Shown here: positions 41,303 through 51,435 of the stretch, piece by piece
Layout of the letters: every line of letters begins with the position of its first letter
How positions within the stretch are numbered: position 1 is the stretch's first letter
Origin: Paraperlucidibaca baekdonensis
GTDB lineage: Bacteria > Pseudomonadota > Gammaproteobacteria > Pseudomonadales > Moraxellaceae
Direction: 5' to 3'
Length of the DNA: 64,000 bases
Assembly (NCBI RefSeq): GCF_003387535.1
Contig: NZ_QUNR01000002.1
Coordinates: 170,416-234,415 of the forward strand
Notes under the pieces: model-generated
Told to the model about the DNA's origin: nothing
Databases searched by the model: none
What the model saw: the letters and a program-made list of their open reading frames with translations, nothing else
Position numbers and translations under genes: made by a program

Positions 41303-42250
41303 ATCAAAGCTACCAGCGACAGCCTATTGGTTGCTCTGCAAGAAGTATTACTTAACTTAGACAACCCGCTCTACCGAGCGTATGTAAGCCACCCAAGCCA
41401 ATGGCTAGCCAGTATCGCGGGAAATGTGAACATTTTCGTGTTTGCGCAGCTTACATTGCGGCCGATAGAGCCGAAGAAATCGTTGATCGTGGTGCTGGCG
41501 ACTATTCCCGCGAGCGATGCACAAGACAAATTAGTGAAGAAACTGCAGAAGAAAGGCGGCAGCTTGGCAGTGTTGGCGCATTACGAGCCAACTGACTTAG
41601 CCATTGAGTCATTGCGTAGTTTACGCACCAGTTTGCATTTTGCTTTGGTGGATGCTCCCAATAATCTACTGATGATCACCGGCCCAGGCCCTGGAGTGGG
41701 TAAATCATTTTTGAGTGTAAACATGGCAGCGCTACTGGCGAGCACGGGTGAGCGTGTATTGCTGATTGATGCCGACATGCGCCGTGGCTATTTGAATGAG
41801 TATTTTGGTGCAGAGCGCAAACACGGGTTGTCTGAGCTAATTGCCCAAGGCTTAGAAGCCAGCACGGTAATTCGAGCGACTGGCTTAGAGAACTTCGACT
41901 ACGTATCTACCGGTGAGCTACCGCCAAACCCCACGGAACTACTACTGCACCCACGCTTTGAGCAGTTTTTGAAAGACATGGAAGCGAAATATGACCGTGT
42001 CATCATCGATAGCCCGCCAGTGATGGCGGTAACGGACGCGGCCATTGTTGGGCGGCATGCAGGCGCTACGCTGTTTGTTGCACGCTTTAATCAAACGCAG
42101 ATGCATGAGATTGAGTTGTCGTTGAAGCGATTGGGGCAGGCTGGTGTGAGCGTTAAAGGTGTATTGCTCAATGCGGTGGCTGCGGCAGCTGGTGGTTATG
42201 GTTACGGCTATAAATATGGTTATGCGTATAAATATGACCAGCGCAAATAA
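41303..42250 (+). CDS. Truncated Wzc paralogue, free BY-kinase domain (possible pseudogene)
   Basis: The frame opens after a stop at 41300-41302 and has no ATG before the Walker A region; only TTG 41327 or internal GTGs could start it. It keeps the end of the Wzc periplasmic part (GNVNIFVFAQLTLRPIEPKKSLIVVLA) and the whole kinase: Walker A GPGPGVGKS, A' VLLIDADMRRGYL, B RVIIDSPPVMAVTDAA, and a tyrosine tail (YGYGYKYGYAYKYDQRK). Helix 2 and the linker are gone: VLA is joined directly to TIPAS, whereas Wzc has 38 codons there. The product would resemble a soluble CapB-like kinase, or it may be a relic. Confidence 0.65.
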   Translation: MKATSDSLLVALQEVLLNLDNPLYRAYVSHPSQWLASIAGNVNIFVFAQLTLRPIEPKKSLIVVLATIPASDAQDKLVKKLQKKGGSLAVLAHYEPTDLAIESLRSLRTSLHFALVDAPNNLLMITGPGPGVGKSFLSVNMAALLASTGERVLLIDADMRRGYLNEYFGAERKHGLSELIAQGLEASTVIRATGLENFDYVSTGELPPNPTELLLHPRFEQFLKDMEAKYDRVIIDSPPVMAVTDAAIVGRHAGATLFVARFNQTQMHEIELSLKRLGQAGVSVKGVLLNAVAAAAGGYGYGYKYGYAYKYDQRK

Positions 42251-42252
42251 AC

Positions 42253-42357
42253 ATGACCAGCCCGCAGGCAGTTATTACTAACTACTGCACATTGCTGGGG
42301 TATGCGCCAACGTTTGTAATTAAAGAGGAAATTGCAGAAGCAATCCTTTATTTTTAG
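42253..42357 (+). CDS. Possible 34-residue small protein
   Basis: ATG 42253, two bases after the BY-kinase-like stop, opens 34 codons beginning MTSPQAVITNYCTLL and ending EEIAEAILYF, 12 bases before rmlB. There is no homology I recognise and no strong ribosome site. It fills most of the 119-bp gap and could equally be chance. Confidence 0.25.
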   Translation: MTSPQAVITNYCTLLGYAPTFVIKEEIAEAILYF

Positions 42358-42369
42358 GTTAATTATTAA

Positions 42370-43478
<1,109 letters not shown>

Positions 43479-43482
<4 letters not shown>

Positions 43483-44363
43483 GTAACACCACCAAAGGAA
43501 TCGTGCTCGCTGGCGGCTCAGGCACGCGCCTGTACCCCATCACTAAAGGTGTCTCCAAGCAACTGCTGCCGATCTACGACAAGCCGATGATTTACTATCC
43601 GCTGTCAGTGCTAATGCTGGCTGGCATTCGCGATATATTACTCATCAGCACACCAGAAGATATCAGCGGTTATCAACGCCTGCTGGGTGATGGCAGAGAG
43701 TTTGGGATTAATCTGACCTACGCCGAACAGCCCAGCCCCGATGGTTTAGCCCAAGCTTTTATTATTGGTGAAGACTTTATTGGCGACAGCAACGTGTGCT
43801 TAGTGTTGGGCGATAATATTTTTTATGGCCAAGGCTTTGGTCCCATGCTGCGTAAAGCGGCAGCCAAGCCCAGTGGCGCAACGGTGTTTGGTTATCAAGT
43901 GAAAGACCCAGAGCGCTTTGGTGTGGTTGAGTTTGATGAAAACCAGCGCGCTATTTCCCTTGAAGAAAAGCCACTGAAACCAAAATCACACTATGCTGTA
44001 ACCGGCCTGTATTTTTACGATAACGATGTGGTGAAAATCGCCAAACAAGTGCAGCCCTCCGAGCGTGGCGAGTTAGAAATCACCAGCATCAACCAAGCCT
44101 ATCTAGAGCGCGGCGACTTGGATGTTGAGTTGCTTGGCCGTGGCTTCGCTTGGCTGGATACCGGCACACATGAAAGTTTGCTTGAGGCCGGTATGTTTGT
44201 CGAAACCATTGAGAAACGCCAAGGCTATAAAATTGCTTGCCTAGAAGAGATAGCCTTTAACAACGGCTGGCTCAGCAAAGAAGACTTACAGCGTATAGGT
44301 CAGCAGCTGAGTAAAAATAGTTATGGGCAGTATTTGCTTGCTTTAATGGAAGGTAAATTATGA
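43479..44363 (+). CDS. rmlA: RmlA, glucose-1-phosphate thymidylyltransferase
   Basis: Makes dTDP-glucose. From ATG 43479 it is 294 residues: [44 protein letters not shown] and [20 protein letters not shown] are all classic. No rmlC or rmlD follows, so the pathway branches to an amino sugar, not rhamnose. Overlaps the next gene by four bases. Confidence 0.97.
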
Positions 44364-44758
44364 GCTTAATCCAATGGGCTCACTTCCCGCCTCTCGGCGA
44401 CGATCGTGGTTCGTTGGTCGCCTTAGAAGCCGAAAAAACCGTTCCCTTTGAAATCAAGCGTGTGTACTACATTTTTGGCACACAGCAGGGCGTAGCTCGC
44501 GGTTTTCATGCCCACCACAACCTAAAGCAAGTGGCCGTCTGCGTAACAGGCAAATGCCGAATGATTTTAGACGATGGCAAAAATCGTGAAGAAGCCTGGC
44601 TCGACTCGCCTACTAAAGGCTTATTGATCGGTGATTTAATCTGGCGAGAAATGCACGACTTCAGCGAAGACTGTGTACTGCTAGTGCTAGCCAGCGAACA
44701 TTATGATGAAGCTGACTATATTCGTGATTATGAAGAGTTTATAAGGCTGGTAAAATAA
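44360..44758 (+). CDS. FdtA/QdtA-type dTDP-4-keto-6-deoxyglucose 3,4-ketoisomerase
   Basis: A 132-residue cupin converting the 4-keto to the 3-keto sugar. Family marks are [24 protein letters not shown], the catalytic His pair region [10 protein letters not shown] and [10 protein letters not shown] near the end. Whether the product is the gluco (QdtA) or galacto (FdtA) epimer cannot be judged by eye. The TAA stop shares its last A with the next ATG. Confidence 0.9.
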   Translation: MSLIQWAHFPPLGDDRGSLVALEAEKTVPFEIKRVYYIFGTQQGVARGFHAHHNLKQVAVCVTGKCRMILDDGKNREEAWLDSPTKGLLIGDLIWREMHDFSEDCVLLVLASEHYDEADYIRDYEEFIRLVK

Positions 44759-45924
44759 TGCTTGTTTTGGCTGGTAAGAACAATATTGCAGTTAACGTAC
44801 TTGATTACCTTCTTGAGAATTACAATGACAATTTCGTGGTTGTGTGTAATCAAACAGATGGTGGTCATCATGGTTGGCAAAGATCATTAAAGAAAACAGC
44901 ACTAGACAAAGGGGTAAGAGAAATATCTCTTGAAGAAGCATATGAGCAAGCATCTGTTTTTCTTAGTCTTGAATTTGATAAAATAGTGCGCCCTGAAAAA
45001 TTCAAAAAAGCTCGCGCATATAACATTCATTTTTCTTTATTGCCAAAGTATAAAGGCATGTATACCTCTATATGGCCTTTGTTAAACAGCGAGATTTCTT
45101 CTGGTGTAACTTTGCATGAAATTGATAGTGGAATAGATACTGGTCCAATTATAGAACAACGTGAGTTTTCCATAACTAAACATGATCGAGCAAGAGACTT
45201 GTATGAAAAATATTTGACGACCTCTTTTGAGCTGATTAAAGAGCGACTCAATGACATAATTACAGGTAATCTTAGTGTCACAACACAAGCTAAAGATTAT
45301 TCCACATATTACTCAAAGCAAAGCTTAGATTTTAGTAAGCTAGAAGTTGATTTAAATCAAACCGCTTTTTTTATAGCCAAACAAATCTATTCTTTTAGTT
45401 TTAGAGAGTACCAACTGCCGCTAATTAAAGGTGAAACTATTGTCGAAGCTGAGATACTCGATGCTCGCAGTACAGTTAAGCCAGGTACGATATTAGATAA
45501 GCAAGCAGATTTTTATGACTTGGCAACAATTGATTTTGATATAAGACTTTATTTCGATCGTATAGATAGAATTAACGAGTTTTCCACATGTACAGCTGAT
45601 CAGGCTAGTAGGCTTTTGAAAGGTTTATGTGGTGTTAACGACCGAAACAAAAATGGTTGGTCACCTATTATTATCGCTGCTTATCACGGGAATATTGATG
45701 TGGTTAAGTTTCTCTTGGATAGAGGAGCTAATATCAATGATTGCAACAATAATGGCACATCGGTGTTGATGTATGCAAAAGACTTCAGCATTCAATCCGG
45801 TAATAAAGAACTATTTGAATTTCTAGTCTCAAATGGCGCTGACTTGTCGCATAAGGATTTTTCAGGTAAGCAGCTAATAGATTATTTGTCTGAAAAAGAA
45901 AAAAAATTCTTGAGTGTAAAATAA
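44758..45924 (+). CDS. Sugar N-formyltransferase with C-terminal ankyrin repeats
   Basis: A 388-residue enzyme predicted to formylate a dTDP-3-amino sugar using N10-formyl-THF. The catalytic triad is Asn89, His91 ([13 protein letters not shown]) and Asp127 (GIDTGPI). A C1-like middle domain follows, then two to three ankyrin repeats from about residue 290 ([29 protein letters not shown]). This arrangement matches the QdtF-type formyltransferase described from Providencia. The gene is clearly more AT-rich than rmlAB. The stop is coupled to the aminotransferase start (TAATG). Confidence 0.87.
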   Translation: MLVLAGKNNIAVNVLDYLLENYNDNFVVVCNQTDGGHHGWQRSLKKTALDKGVREISLEEAYEQASVFLSLEFDKIVRPEKFKKARAYNIHFSLLPKYKGMYTSIWPLLNSEISSGVTLHEIDSGIDTGPIIEQREFSITKHDRARDLYEKYLTTSFELIKERLNDIITGNLSVTTQAKDYSTYYSKQSLDFSKLEVDLNQTAFFIAKQIYSFSFREYQLPLIKGETIVEAEILDARSTVKPGTILDKQADFYDLATIDFDIRLYFDRIDRINEFSTCTADQASRLLKGLCGVNDRNKNGWSPIIIAAYHGNIDVVKFLLDRGANINDCNNNGTSVLMYAKDFSIQSGNKELFEFLVSNGADLSHKDFSGKQLIDYLSEKEKKFLSVK

Positions 45925-47042
45925 TGATCCCTTTTCTAGATTTAAAAGCCATCAACGCCCAATACCGTGATGAGCTTATAGAAGCCTGTACCCGTGTTAT
46001 CGACTCTGGCTGGTACATCGCTGGTAATGAACTCACACAATTTGAACAGGCGTTCGCCAGCTACTGCGGCACTAAGCACGCGATTGGCGTGGCCAATGGC
46101 CTTGATGCACTGATTCTCACCCTGCGCGCGTGGAAAGAGTTGGGCAAGCTCAAAGACGGCGACGAAGTGATTGTGCCGTCCAACACCTACATTGCCAGCA
46201 TTTTAGCCATCAGCGCCAATGACCTTGTGCCGGTGCTCGTTGAGCCAGATGTAGCCACTTACAATCTATGCCCGAAACAAACCGAAGCGGCGATTACCGC
46301 TAAAACACGCGCCATTCTCCCTGTGCATTTATACGGCCAGTTAGCCGATATGCCCACCATTATGGCTATCGCCCAGCGTCATAACTTACTTGTGCTAGAA
46401 GATTCTGCCCAAGCCCATGGAGCAGAACTAAACGGCAAAAAAGCGGGTAACTGGGGCGATGCCAGCGGATTTAGCTTTTACCCAGGTAAAAACCTTGGTG
46501 CACTAGGCGATGCCGGTGCAGTCACGACCAATGATGACCAACTCGCCGAAACTTTACGCGCACTGCGCAACTACGGCTCACACGAAAAATATAAAAACCT
46601 GTTCCAAGGCACCAACAGCCGCCTTGACGAAATACAAGCAGCGATGCTCAGCGTCAAGCTAAAACACCTCGATACAGAAATAGCACACAGAAGAAAAGTA
46701 GCGGACGCATACATACAAGGCATCAACAACCCAGCCGTCACTTTGCCCCTCACACTTAACTCTTCACCCCTAACTCGTGAGAATCACGTCTGGCATGTGT
46801 TCGTCATCCGCTGCGAGCAACGCGAAGCCCTGCAAAAGCACTTGCTAGAACACGGCATTCAAACCTTAATCCACTACCCAATCCCACCGCACCAGCAGCA
46901 AGCTTATAAAGAGTGGAATATGCACAGTTATCCAGTGTCGGAGCTTATTCACCAGCAGGTCATGAGCTTGCCAATGGGGCCGACTGTTACCGATGAGCAA
47001 GTTGCGCAAGTGATTGCAGCCATAAACACATTCAAAATTTAA
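45924..47042 (+). CDS. FdtB/QdtB-type sugar 3-aminotransferase (DegT family)
   Basis: PLP enzyme of 372 residues predicted to place an amino group at C3 of the dTDP-3-keto-6-deoxyhexose. Features are [50 protein letters not shown] and the PLP-lysine Lys189 in [14 protein letters not shown]. With rmlAB, the isomerase and the formyltransferase it completes a 3-formamido-3,6-dideoxyhexose pathway. Confidence 0.92.
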   Translation: MIPFLDLKAINAQYRDELIEACTRVIDSGWYIAGNELTQFEQAFASYCGTKHAIGVANGLDALILTLRAWKELGKLKDGDEVIVPSNTYIASILAISANDLVPVLVEPDVATYNLCPKQTEAAITAKTRAILPVHLYGQLADMPTIMAIAQRHNLLVLEDSAQAHGAELNGKKAGNWGDASGFSFYPGKNLGALGDAGAVTTNDDQLAETLRALRNYGSHEKYKNLFQGTNSRLDEIQAAMLSVKLKHLDTEIAHRRKVADAYIQGINNPAVTLPLTLNSSPLTRENHVWHVFVIRCEQREALQKHLLEHGIQTLIHYPIPPHQQQAYKEWNMHSYPVSELIHQQVMSLPMGPTVTDEQVAQVIAAINTFKI

Positions 47043-47066
47043 AATTACTCATTAAGAATTAATCCT

Positions 47067-48326
47067 GTGACACTGATAAAAACCAGCCTGCTTAACGGCA
47101 TTGCGGTAGTGATAAAAATGCTCACCATGCTTGGGCTCAACAAGATACTGGCTATCTACGTTGGCCCGGCAGGCTATGCGGCGATTGGTAACTTTCAAAA
47201 CGCTGCACAAATGATCACTACCTTTGCCAGCGGTGCGATTAATACCGGTGTAGTGAAATACACCGCTGAATACCATGATGCTGAAGAAAAGCAACGGCAA
47301 GTGTGGCGCACTGCGGGCACAATTGCTGTGCTGGGCTCAGTCTTTACCGGATTAGGTGTAGCTGTATTCAGCAAGCAAATCGCCCAATGGTTTTTGCAGG
47401 ACGAAAGTTACAACACGGTTTTTATCTGGTTTTCAGTCACGCTGGTTTTCTTTATTTTTAATACGCTGTTACTGGCGATATTAAACGGTAAAAAAGAAAT
47501 TCACCGTTATATTATTGCTAACATTGCAGGCAGCCTTTTTGCATTAGCAGTCACCAGCGTCTTAGCCGTCCAGTTTGGTCTACATGGTGCGCTGACTGCA
47601 CTGGCTATTCATCCATCCTTTGCTTTTGTTATCACGCTGTACCTTTGCTATAAAGCTGATTGGTTTAAATTCAGTTATTTGTTTGGCCGCTTAGATAAGC
47701 AAGTTGTTTTAAACCTAAGCAAATACACCGCCATGGCGCTCACCAGTGCCGCCTGTGTGCCGGTAAGTCATATCTTAATTCGTACGCACCTTGCCGATAC
47801 TCTAGGGATGGATGCAGCGGGTTACTGGGAAGCCATGTGGCGCTTAAGTGCTGCCTATTTAATGCTCGTAACAACAACGCTAAGCCTGTACTACCTGCCT
47901 AAGCTATCAGAACTGAAAGATCCAAAAGAAATAAAGGCGGAAATCCTCCAAGGCTACAAGATTATCCTCCCTGTAGCTGCTGCCTGTGGTTTAGTTATCT
48001 ACTTGCTACGTGACTTTATTATTGGAGTTTTGTTTACATCTGACTTTATTCCGATGCGTGATTTATTTGCATGGCAGATGGTGGGTGATACGTTAAAAAT
48101 TGGCAGTTGGATACTTGCTTACCTGATGCTAGGTAAAGCCATGATGAAGTTATTTATTGCCAGTGAGATTGTGTTTGCAGCAGGATTTTATGCTTGGACC
48201 TATTTTTTAACAGGTATGTACGGCTTAGAAGGTGTCACCATTGCGCATGCAATAAACTATGCGATTTATTGGGTGGTGATGGGTGTGTTTATTGGAAAGA
48301 CAGTGCTACGTAATTTGGAGTCATAA
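47067..48326 (+). CDS. wzx: Wzx-type O-unit flippase (WzxE-like)
   Basis: A 419-residue protein with about twelve membrane helices, moving undecaprenyl-linked repeat units to the periplasm. The N-terminal NGIAVVIKMLTMLGLNKILAIYVGPAGYAAIGNFQN and the YVGPAG-type motif resemble WzxE and related translocases. GTG start at 47067. The stop TAA overlaps an ATG at 48326. Confidence 0.9.
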   Translation: MTLIKTSLLNGIAVVIKMLTMLGLNKILAIYVGPAGYAAIGNFQNAAQMITTFASGAINTGVVKYTAEYHDAEEKQRQVWRTAGTIAVLGSVFTGLGVAVFSKQIAQWFLQDESYNTVFIWFSVTLVFFIFNTLLLAILNGKKEIHRYIIANIAGSLFALAVTSVLAVQFGLHGALTALAIHPSFAFVITLYLCYKADWFKFSYLFGRLDKQVVLNLSKYTAMALTSAACVPVSHILIRTHLADTLGMDAAGYWEAMWRLSAAYLMLVTTTLSLYYLPKLSELKDPKEIKAEILQGYKIILPVAAACGLVIYLLRDFIIGVLFTSDFIPMRDLFAWQMVGDTLKIGSWILAYLMLGKAMMKLFIASEIVFAAGFYAWTYFLTGMYGLEGVTIAHAINYAIYWVVMGVFIGKTVLRNLES

Positions 48327-48344
48327 TGACTTTTAACCGTTACC

Positions 48345-49226
48345 ATGGTGCAGTCTAAGCTCCCCAAACAGGCTGATTTTGCTGCAGATCTTTACTTAAA
48401 TAATCTGCGATACCGTACCAAGCACCGTCGGAATATAGCTCGCGTTGCTGAACTCGTGCTCAAGCATATCAGTACACAAAGCACGGAAGAGTCTAAAGAT
48501 GGTGAGCGTGAACAGGATATTGATTTAATTGTTTTTCCAGAGTTGGCTGTACACGAAGATGACTTAAATATACTGGTTCAGCTTTCACGCAAAACACGCG
48601 CTATTATTTTTGCTGGTCTTGGGTTTATGGATCAGCCCAATATTAGTGGACCAAATAACAATGCGATTTGGATTGTGCCCAGAAAGCACAATGGCAATCA
48701 AAACGAAATCTGTCGCTTTCAAGGCAAGCAACATCTGACGGCAAGTGAACGAAAACTTAATGTACAGCCATGGCGGCCTTATCAACTTATGTTAGAGTTG
48801 CGCCACCCCAAATACCCAGATCACAAGGGGTTCATGCTGACAGGTGCGATTTGTTATGACGCCACCGACATAAAGCTCAGTGCTGACCTCACCGCCAAAA
48901 GTAATGCCCTGCTCATCCCCGCACTGAATAAAGACGTAAATACGTTTAACTCAATGGTGGATGCGCTGCATTTTCATATGTATCAGCACATAGTGTTAGT
49001 TAATACAGGTGAGTACGGTGGCTCTTACGCGATGGCACCTTATCAAGAGCGCCATGAGCGCTTAATCGCTCACACGAGCGGTAAAAATCAAGTGACTATA
49101 AACACCTTCGAGATGAATATTTTCGACTTTAGAAGAGATGCGGTAGGCCGTGGCACGGTATCGGATATTAAAGTAAAGGCTCCGCCTGCGGGTGTTGAGA
49201 AAAATAAATGCTCTTTTAGTGTATAA
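48345..49226 (+). CDS. Orphan nitrilase-superfamily protein
   Basis: A 293-residue carbon-nitrogen hydrolase-fold protein. The catalytic Glu lies in DLIVFPELAVHEDD, a candidate Lys in CRFQGKQHLTASE, and the nucleophile Cys in TGAICYDATD. Later blocks include NTGEYGGSYAMAPYQERHERL. Substrate unknown; amide hydrolysis or N-acyl transfer on a sugar is possible. ATG 48345 has no ribosome site. A TAATG-coupled ATG at 48326 gives only ten codons (TFNRYHGAV) before a stop in another frame, suggesting the original start was frameshifted. The N-terminus is therefore uncertain. Confidence 0.72.
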   Translation: MVQSKLPKQADFAADLYLNNLRYRTKHRRNIARVAELVLKHISTQSTEESKDGEREQDIDLIVFPELAVHEDDLNILVQLSRKTRAIIFAGLGFMDQPNISGPNNNAIWIVPRKHNGNQNEICRFQGKQHLTASERKLNVQPWRPYQLMLELRHPKYPDHKGFMLTGAICYDATDIKLSADLTAKSNALLIPALNKDVNTFNSMVDALHFHMYQHIVLVNTGEYGGSYAMAPYQERHERLIAHTSGKNQVTINTFEMNIFDFRRDAVGRGTVSDIKVKAPPAGVEKNKCSFSV

Positions 49227-49241
49227 ATTACTGAGGTTTTA

Positions 49242-50138
49242 ATGTGTACTGAAGTTTTTCCCTTAATTTCAATTGTTTTTTTTTCATATAATCAAGAAAA
49301 CTTTATTGAAGAAGCTGTTTTATCTGTACTTAATCAGAGCTACCCTAACCTGCAGATCATAATATCAGATGATTTTTCAACTGATAAAACATATGAGTTA
49401 GCAAGTAAAGTTGTGGATGATTATGATGGCATCCATAATATTATCCTCAGGCAGTCACATAAAAATTTGGGTCTTGGTAAACATGTGGAAGAGGTTTTCT
49501 CCATTGCTAAAGGTGAGTATTTTGTTCTAGCTGCGGGCGATGATATTTCATATTTTGATAGAGTTAGTAAATTCTTTGAGTTTATTAAGAAAGATGATTT
49601 TAAATATAGCGCTGTTTTTAGTAATCTAATGGTTTTAGATGCTGAGTCTAATGAAAAAAGAAAATTATTTCTTTCAGAGCCGGTTTTTTCTAGAAATATT
49701 CGAGATTTTAAGAGTGGTGTGCCTGTATGGACGGTAGGTGCGTCTTTGGTAATTCATCGTGATCTATATGATAAGTATGGTGGGTTTGTATCAGGTACTA
49801 TTCAAGAAGATGGCGTGTTAGCTTTTAGAGCAATACTTGAAAAAGGTATTGGTTATTTAAATGATGTAACTGTGGGTTATAGGCATCATGATAACAATGT
49901 CTCTCAAGGGCTAAGCTTGAAAAAAAGAGTTGATTTCATGCGAAAAGAACATCTTCTTTGGGATAACTGGATTAAGGATTCTAATTCATCAAAAATAACA
50001 GATCCTTCATTAATAAATACTTTAAATAAAGGGCTTAAAAGGAGTCATCGTAAAAGTTATTTTTTTTCATTCAAGCTACTAAGTTATCCTTATCTGTATT
50101 GTCGCTCAAAGTTATCTTCTCTAAAGAGAATTTTTTAA
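49242..50138 (+). CDS. Family 2 glycosyltransferase
   Basis: A 298-residue GT-A fold enzyme building the repeat unit at the cytoplasmic membrane face. Features are PLISIVFFSYNQENFIEEAVLSVLNQSYPN, nucleotide-binding Asp43/Asp44 (ISDDFSTDKT), the GDD motif (VLAAGDDISYFD) and the acceptor-site IQEDGVLAFRA. Donor and linkage are unknown. The coding sequence is strongly AT-rich. Confidence 0.9.
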   Translation: MCTEVFPLISIVFFSYNQENFIEEAVLSVLNQSYPNLQIIISDDFSTDKTYELASKVVDDYDGIHNIILRQSHKNLGLGKHVEEVFSIAKGEYFVLAAGDDISYFDRVSKFFEFIKKDDFKYSAVFSNLMVLDAESNEKRKLFLSEPVFSRNIRDFKSGVPVWTVGASLVIHRDLYDKYGGFVSGTIQEDGVLAFRAILEKGIGYLNDVTVGYRHHDNNVSQGLSLKKRVDFMRKEHLLWDNWIKDSNSSKITDPSLINTLNKGLKRSHRKSYFFSFKLLSYPYLYCRSKLSSLKRIF

Positions 50139-50161
50139 GATAAAATATAAGTTGAACTTTT

Positions 50162-51415
50162 ATGAAAAAAATATTAATTATCAGCAATAACGTATTATCA
50201 TCTCAAAATAATAACGGCAAAACTTTACTTTCTTTCTTTAAGGATCATCCTAAAAGCAGCCTGGCTCAGTTGTATTTTAGCAGTGAAAAGCTAGATGGAA
50301 ATTACGTTTCGACATCTTATCGAATATCTGATGAAGATGTTTTGAAATCTGTTTTTTCATATAAATTTAAAGCTGGTAATGAGTTAGATTATATAAAGAA
50401 CTCTGGTGGAATATTAAAAAAAGAGCCTTCTAAAATAAAAGCTGAAAGCTTTAAAAGTTCTAATATGGCACGCTTGTTAAGAGAGATTGTTTGGAAGATA
50501 TCTAGTGTAGATCATGATAGTTTGTTTAAGTGGGTGTCTGGCTTTAACCCGGACGTTATCTTTTTTTGTGCTGGGGACTCTTTGTTTGCATATGATATTT
50601 ATCAGACAGTGTGTAGCTATTTTCCAAATATAAAAAAAGTTGTTTACATAACCGATGATTATATTTTGCCTAGAGAAACATTGAATTTGTTCTGGCTGTT
50701 GCGTAGGCGTTTGACTTATTCGAAAATGAAAAAGGCTGTTGTTGAGGCTAATGTATTTGTAACTATTTCAGAAGAAATGCGTATCGAATATAAAAAGTTA
50801 TTTAACAAAGATAGTATTTTAGCGTTCAACATGAGCGCGAATCTTAAAATTGATAATTTTAAAAAAACAACTCGTTCAGACTTTTTATTAGTTTACGCTG
50901 GTGGATTACACTTTAAAAGGTGGGGTACTTTAGCTGTGCTGGCTAGAGCGTTAAAACGCTTTAATAACGAAAACAATAGAAAAGTAACTCTTGAAATATA
51001 TTCTCATCAAAATGTCGATAGTGATATTTTAAGGGAGATTGAGATTCAAGGGGTATCGAGATTTTGTGGCTCACTAGATGAGCGTGGTGTGCAGTACGCC
51101 TTAAATAATGCAGATATACTTGTACATGCAGAATCTTTTGAAAAGAAATGCATTGAGTCTACGCGCTTATCAATATCCACTAAAATAGCTGAGTATATTA
51201 GTATCGGTAGTAAGATATTAGCTGTAGGGCCTTCTAGCCTGGCTTCTATGAAGTTTTTAGCGTCGAATGCAGTTTGTATAAATGATTTTAATACTATTGA
51301 TTTTAAAGTTAAAGAATTGTTAGATGATGGTTTTTTTTTAAAACAAGATCTAGATGTTTTGAAAAATAAAATGTTAAAAAATAAAAATAATTTTAAATTA
51401 AATGTTGTTTCTTGA
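50162..51415 (+). CDS. GT-B-fold glycosyltransferase
   Basis: A 417-residue protein with two Rossmann-like halves. The N-terminal half has KKILIISNNVLSSQNNNGKTLLSFF and a middle VVYITDDYILPRE. The C-terminal half has the GT4-type donor region FLLVYAGGLHFKRWGTLAVLARAL and ADILVHAESFE...STKIAEYISIGSKILAVG. The E-x7-E motif is weak. Substrate unknown. Very AT-rich. Confidence 0.8.
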   Translation: MKKILIISNNVLSSQNNNGKTLLSFFKDHPKSSLAQLYFSSEKLDGNYVSTSYRISDEDVLKSVFSYKFKAGNELDYIKNSGGILKKEPSKIKAESFKSSNMARLLREIVWKISSVDHDSLFKWVSGFNPDVIFFCAGDSLFAYDIYQTVCSYFPNIKKVVYITDDYILPRETLNLFWLLRRRLTYSKMKKAVVEANVFVTISEEMRIEYKKLFNKDSILAFNMSANLKIDNFKKTTRSDFLLVYAGGLHFKRWGTLAVLARALKRFNNENNRKVTLEIYSHQNVDSDILREIEIQGVSRFCGSLDERGVQYALNNADILVHAESFEKKCIESTRLSISTKIAEYISIGSKILAVGPSSLASMKFLASNAVCINDFNTIDFKVKELLDDGFFLKQDLDVLKNKMLKNKNNFKLNVVS

Positions 51416-51435
51416 CTGCATCGGGGCAGATATAT

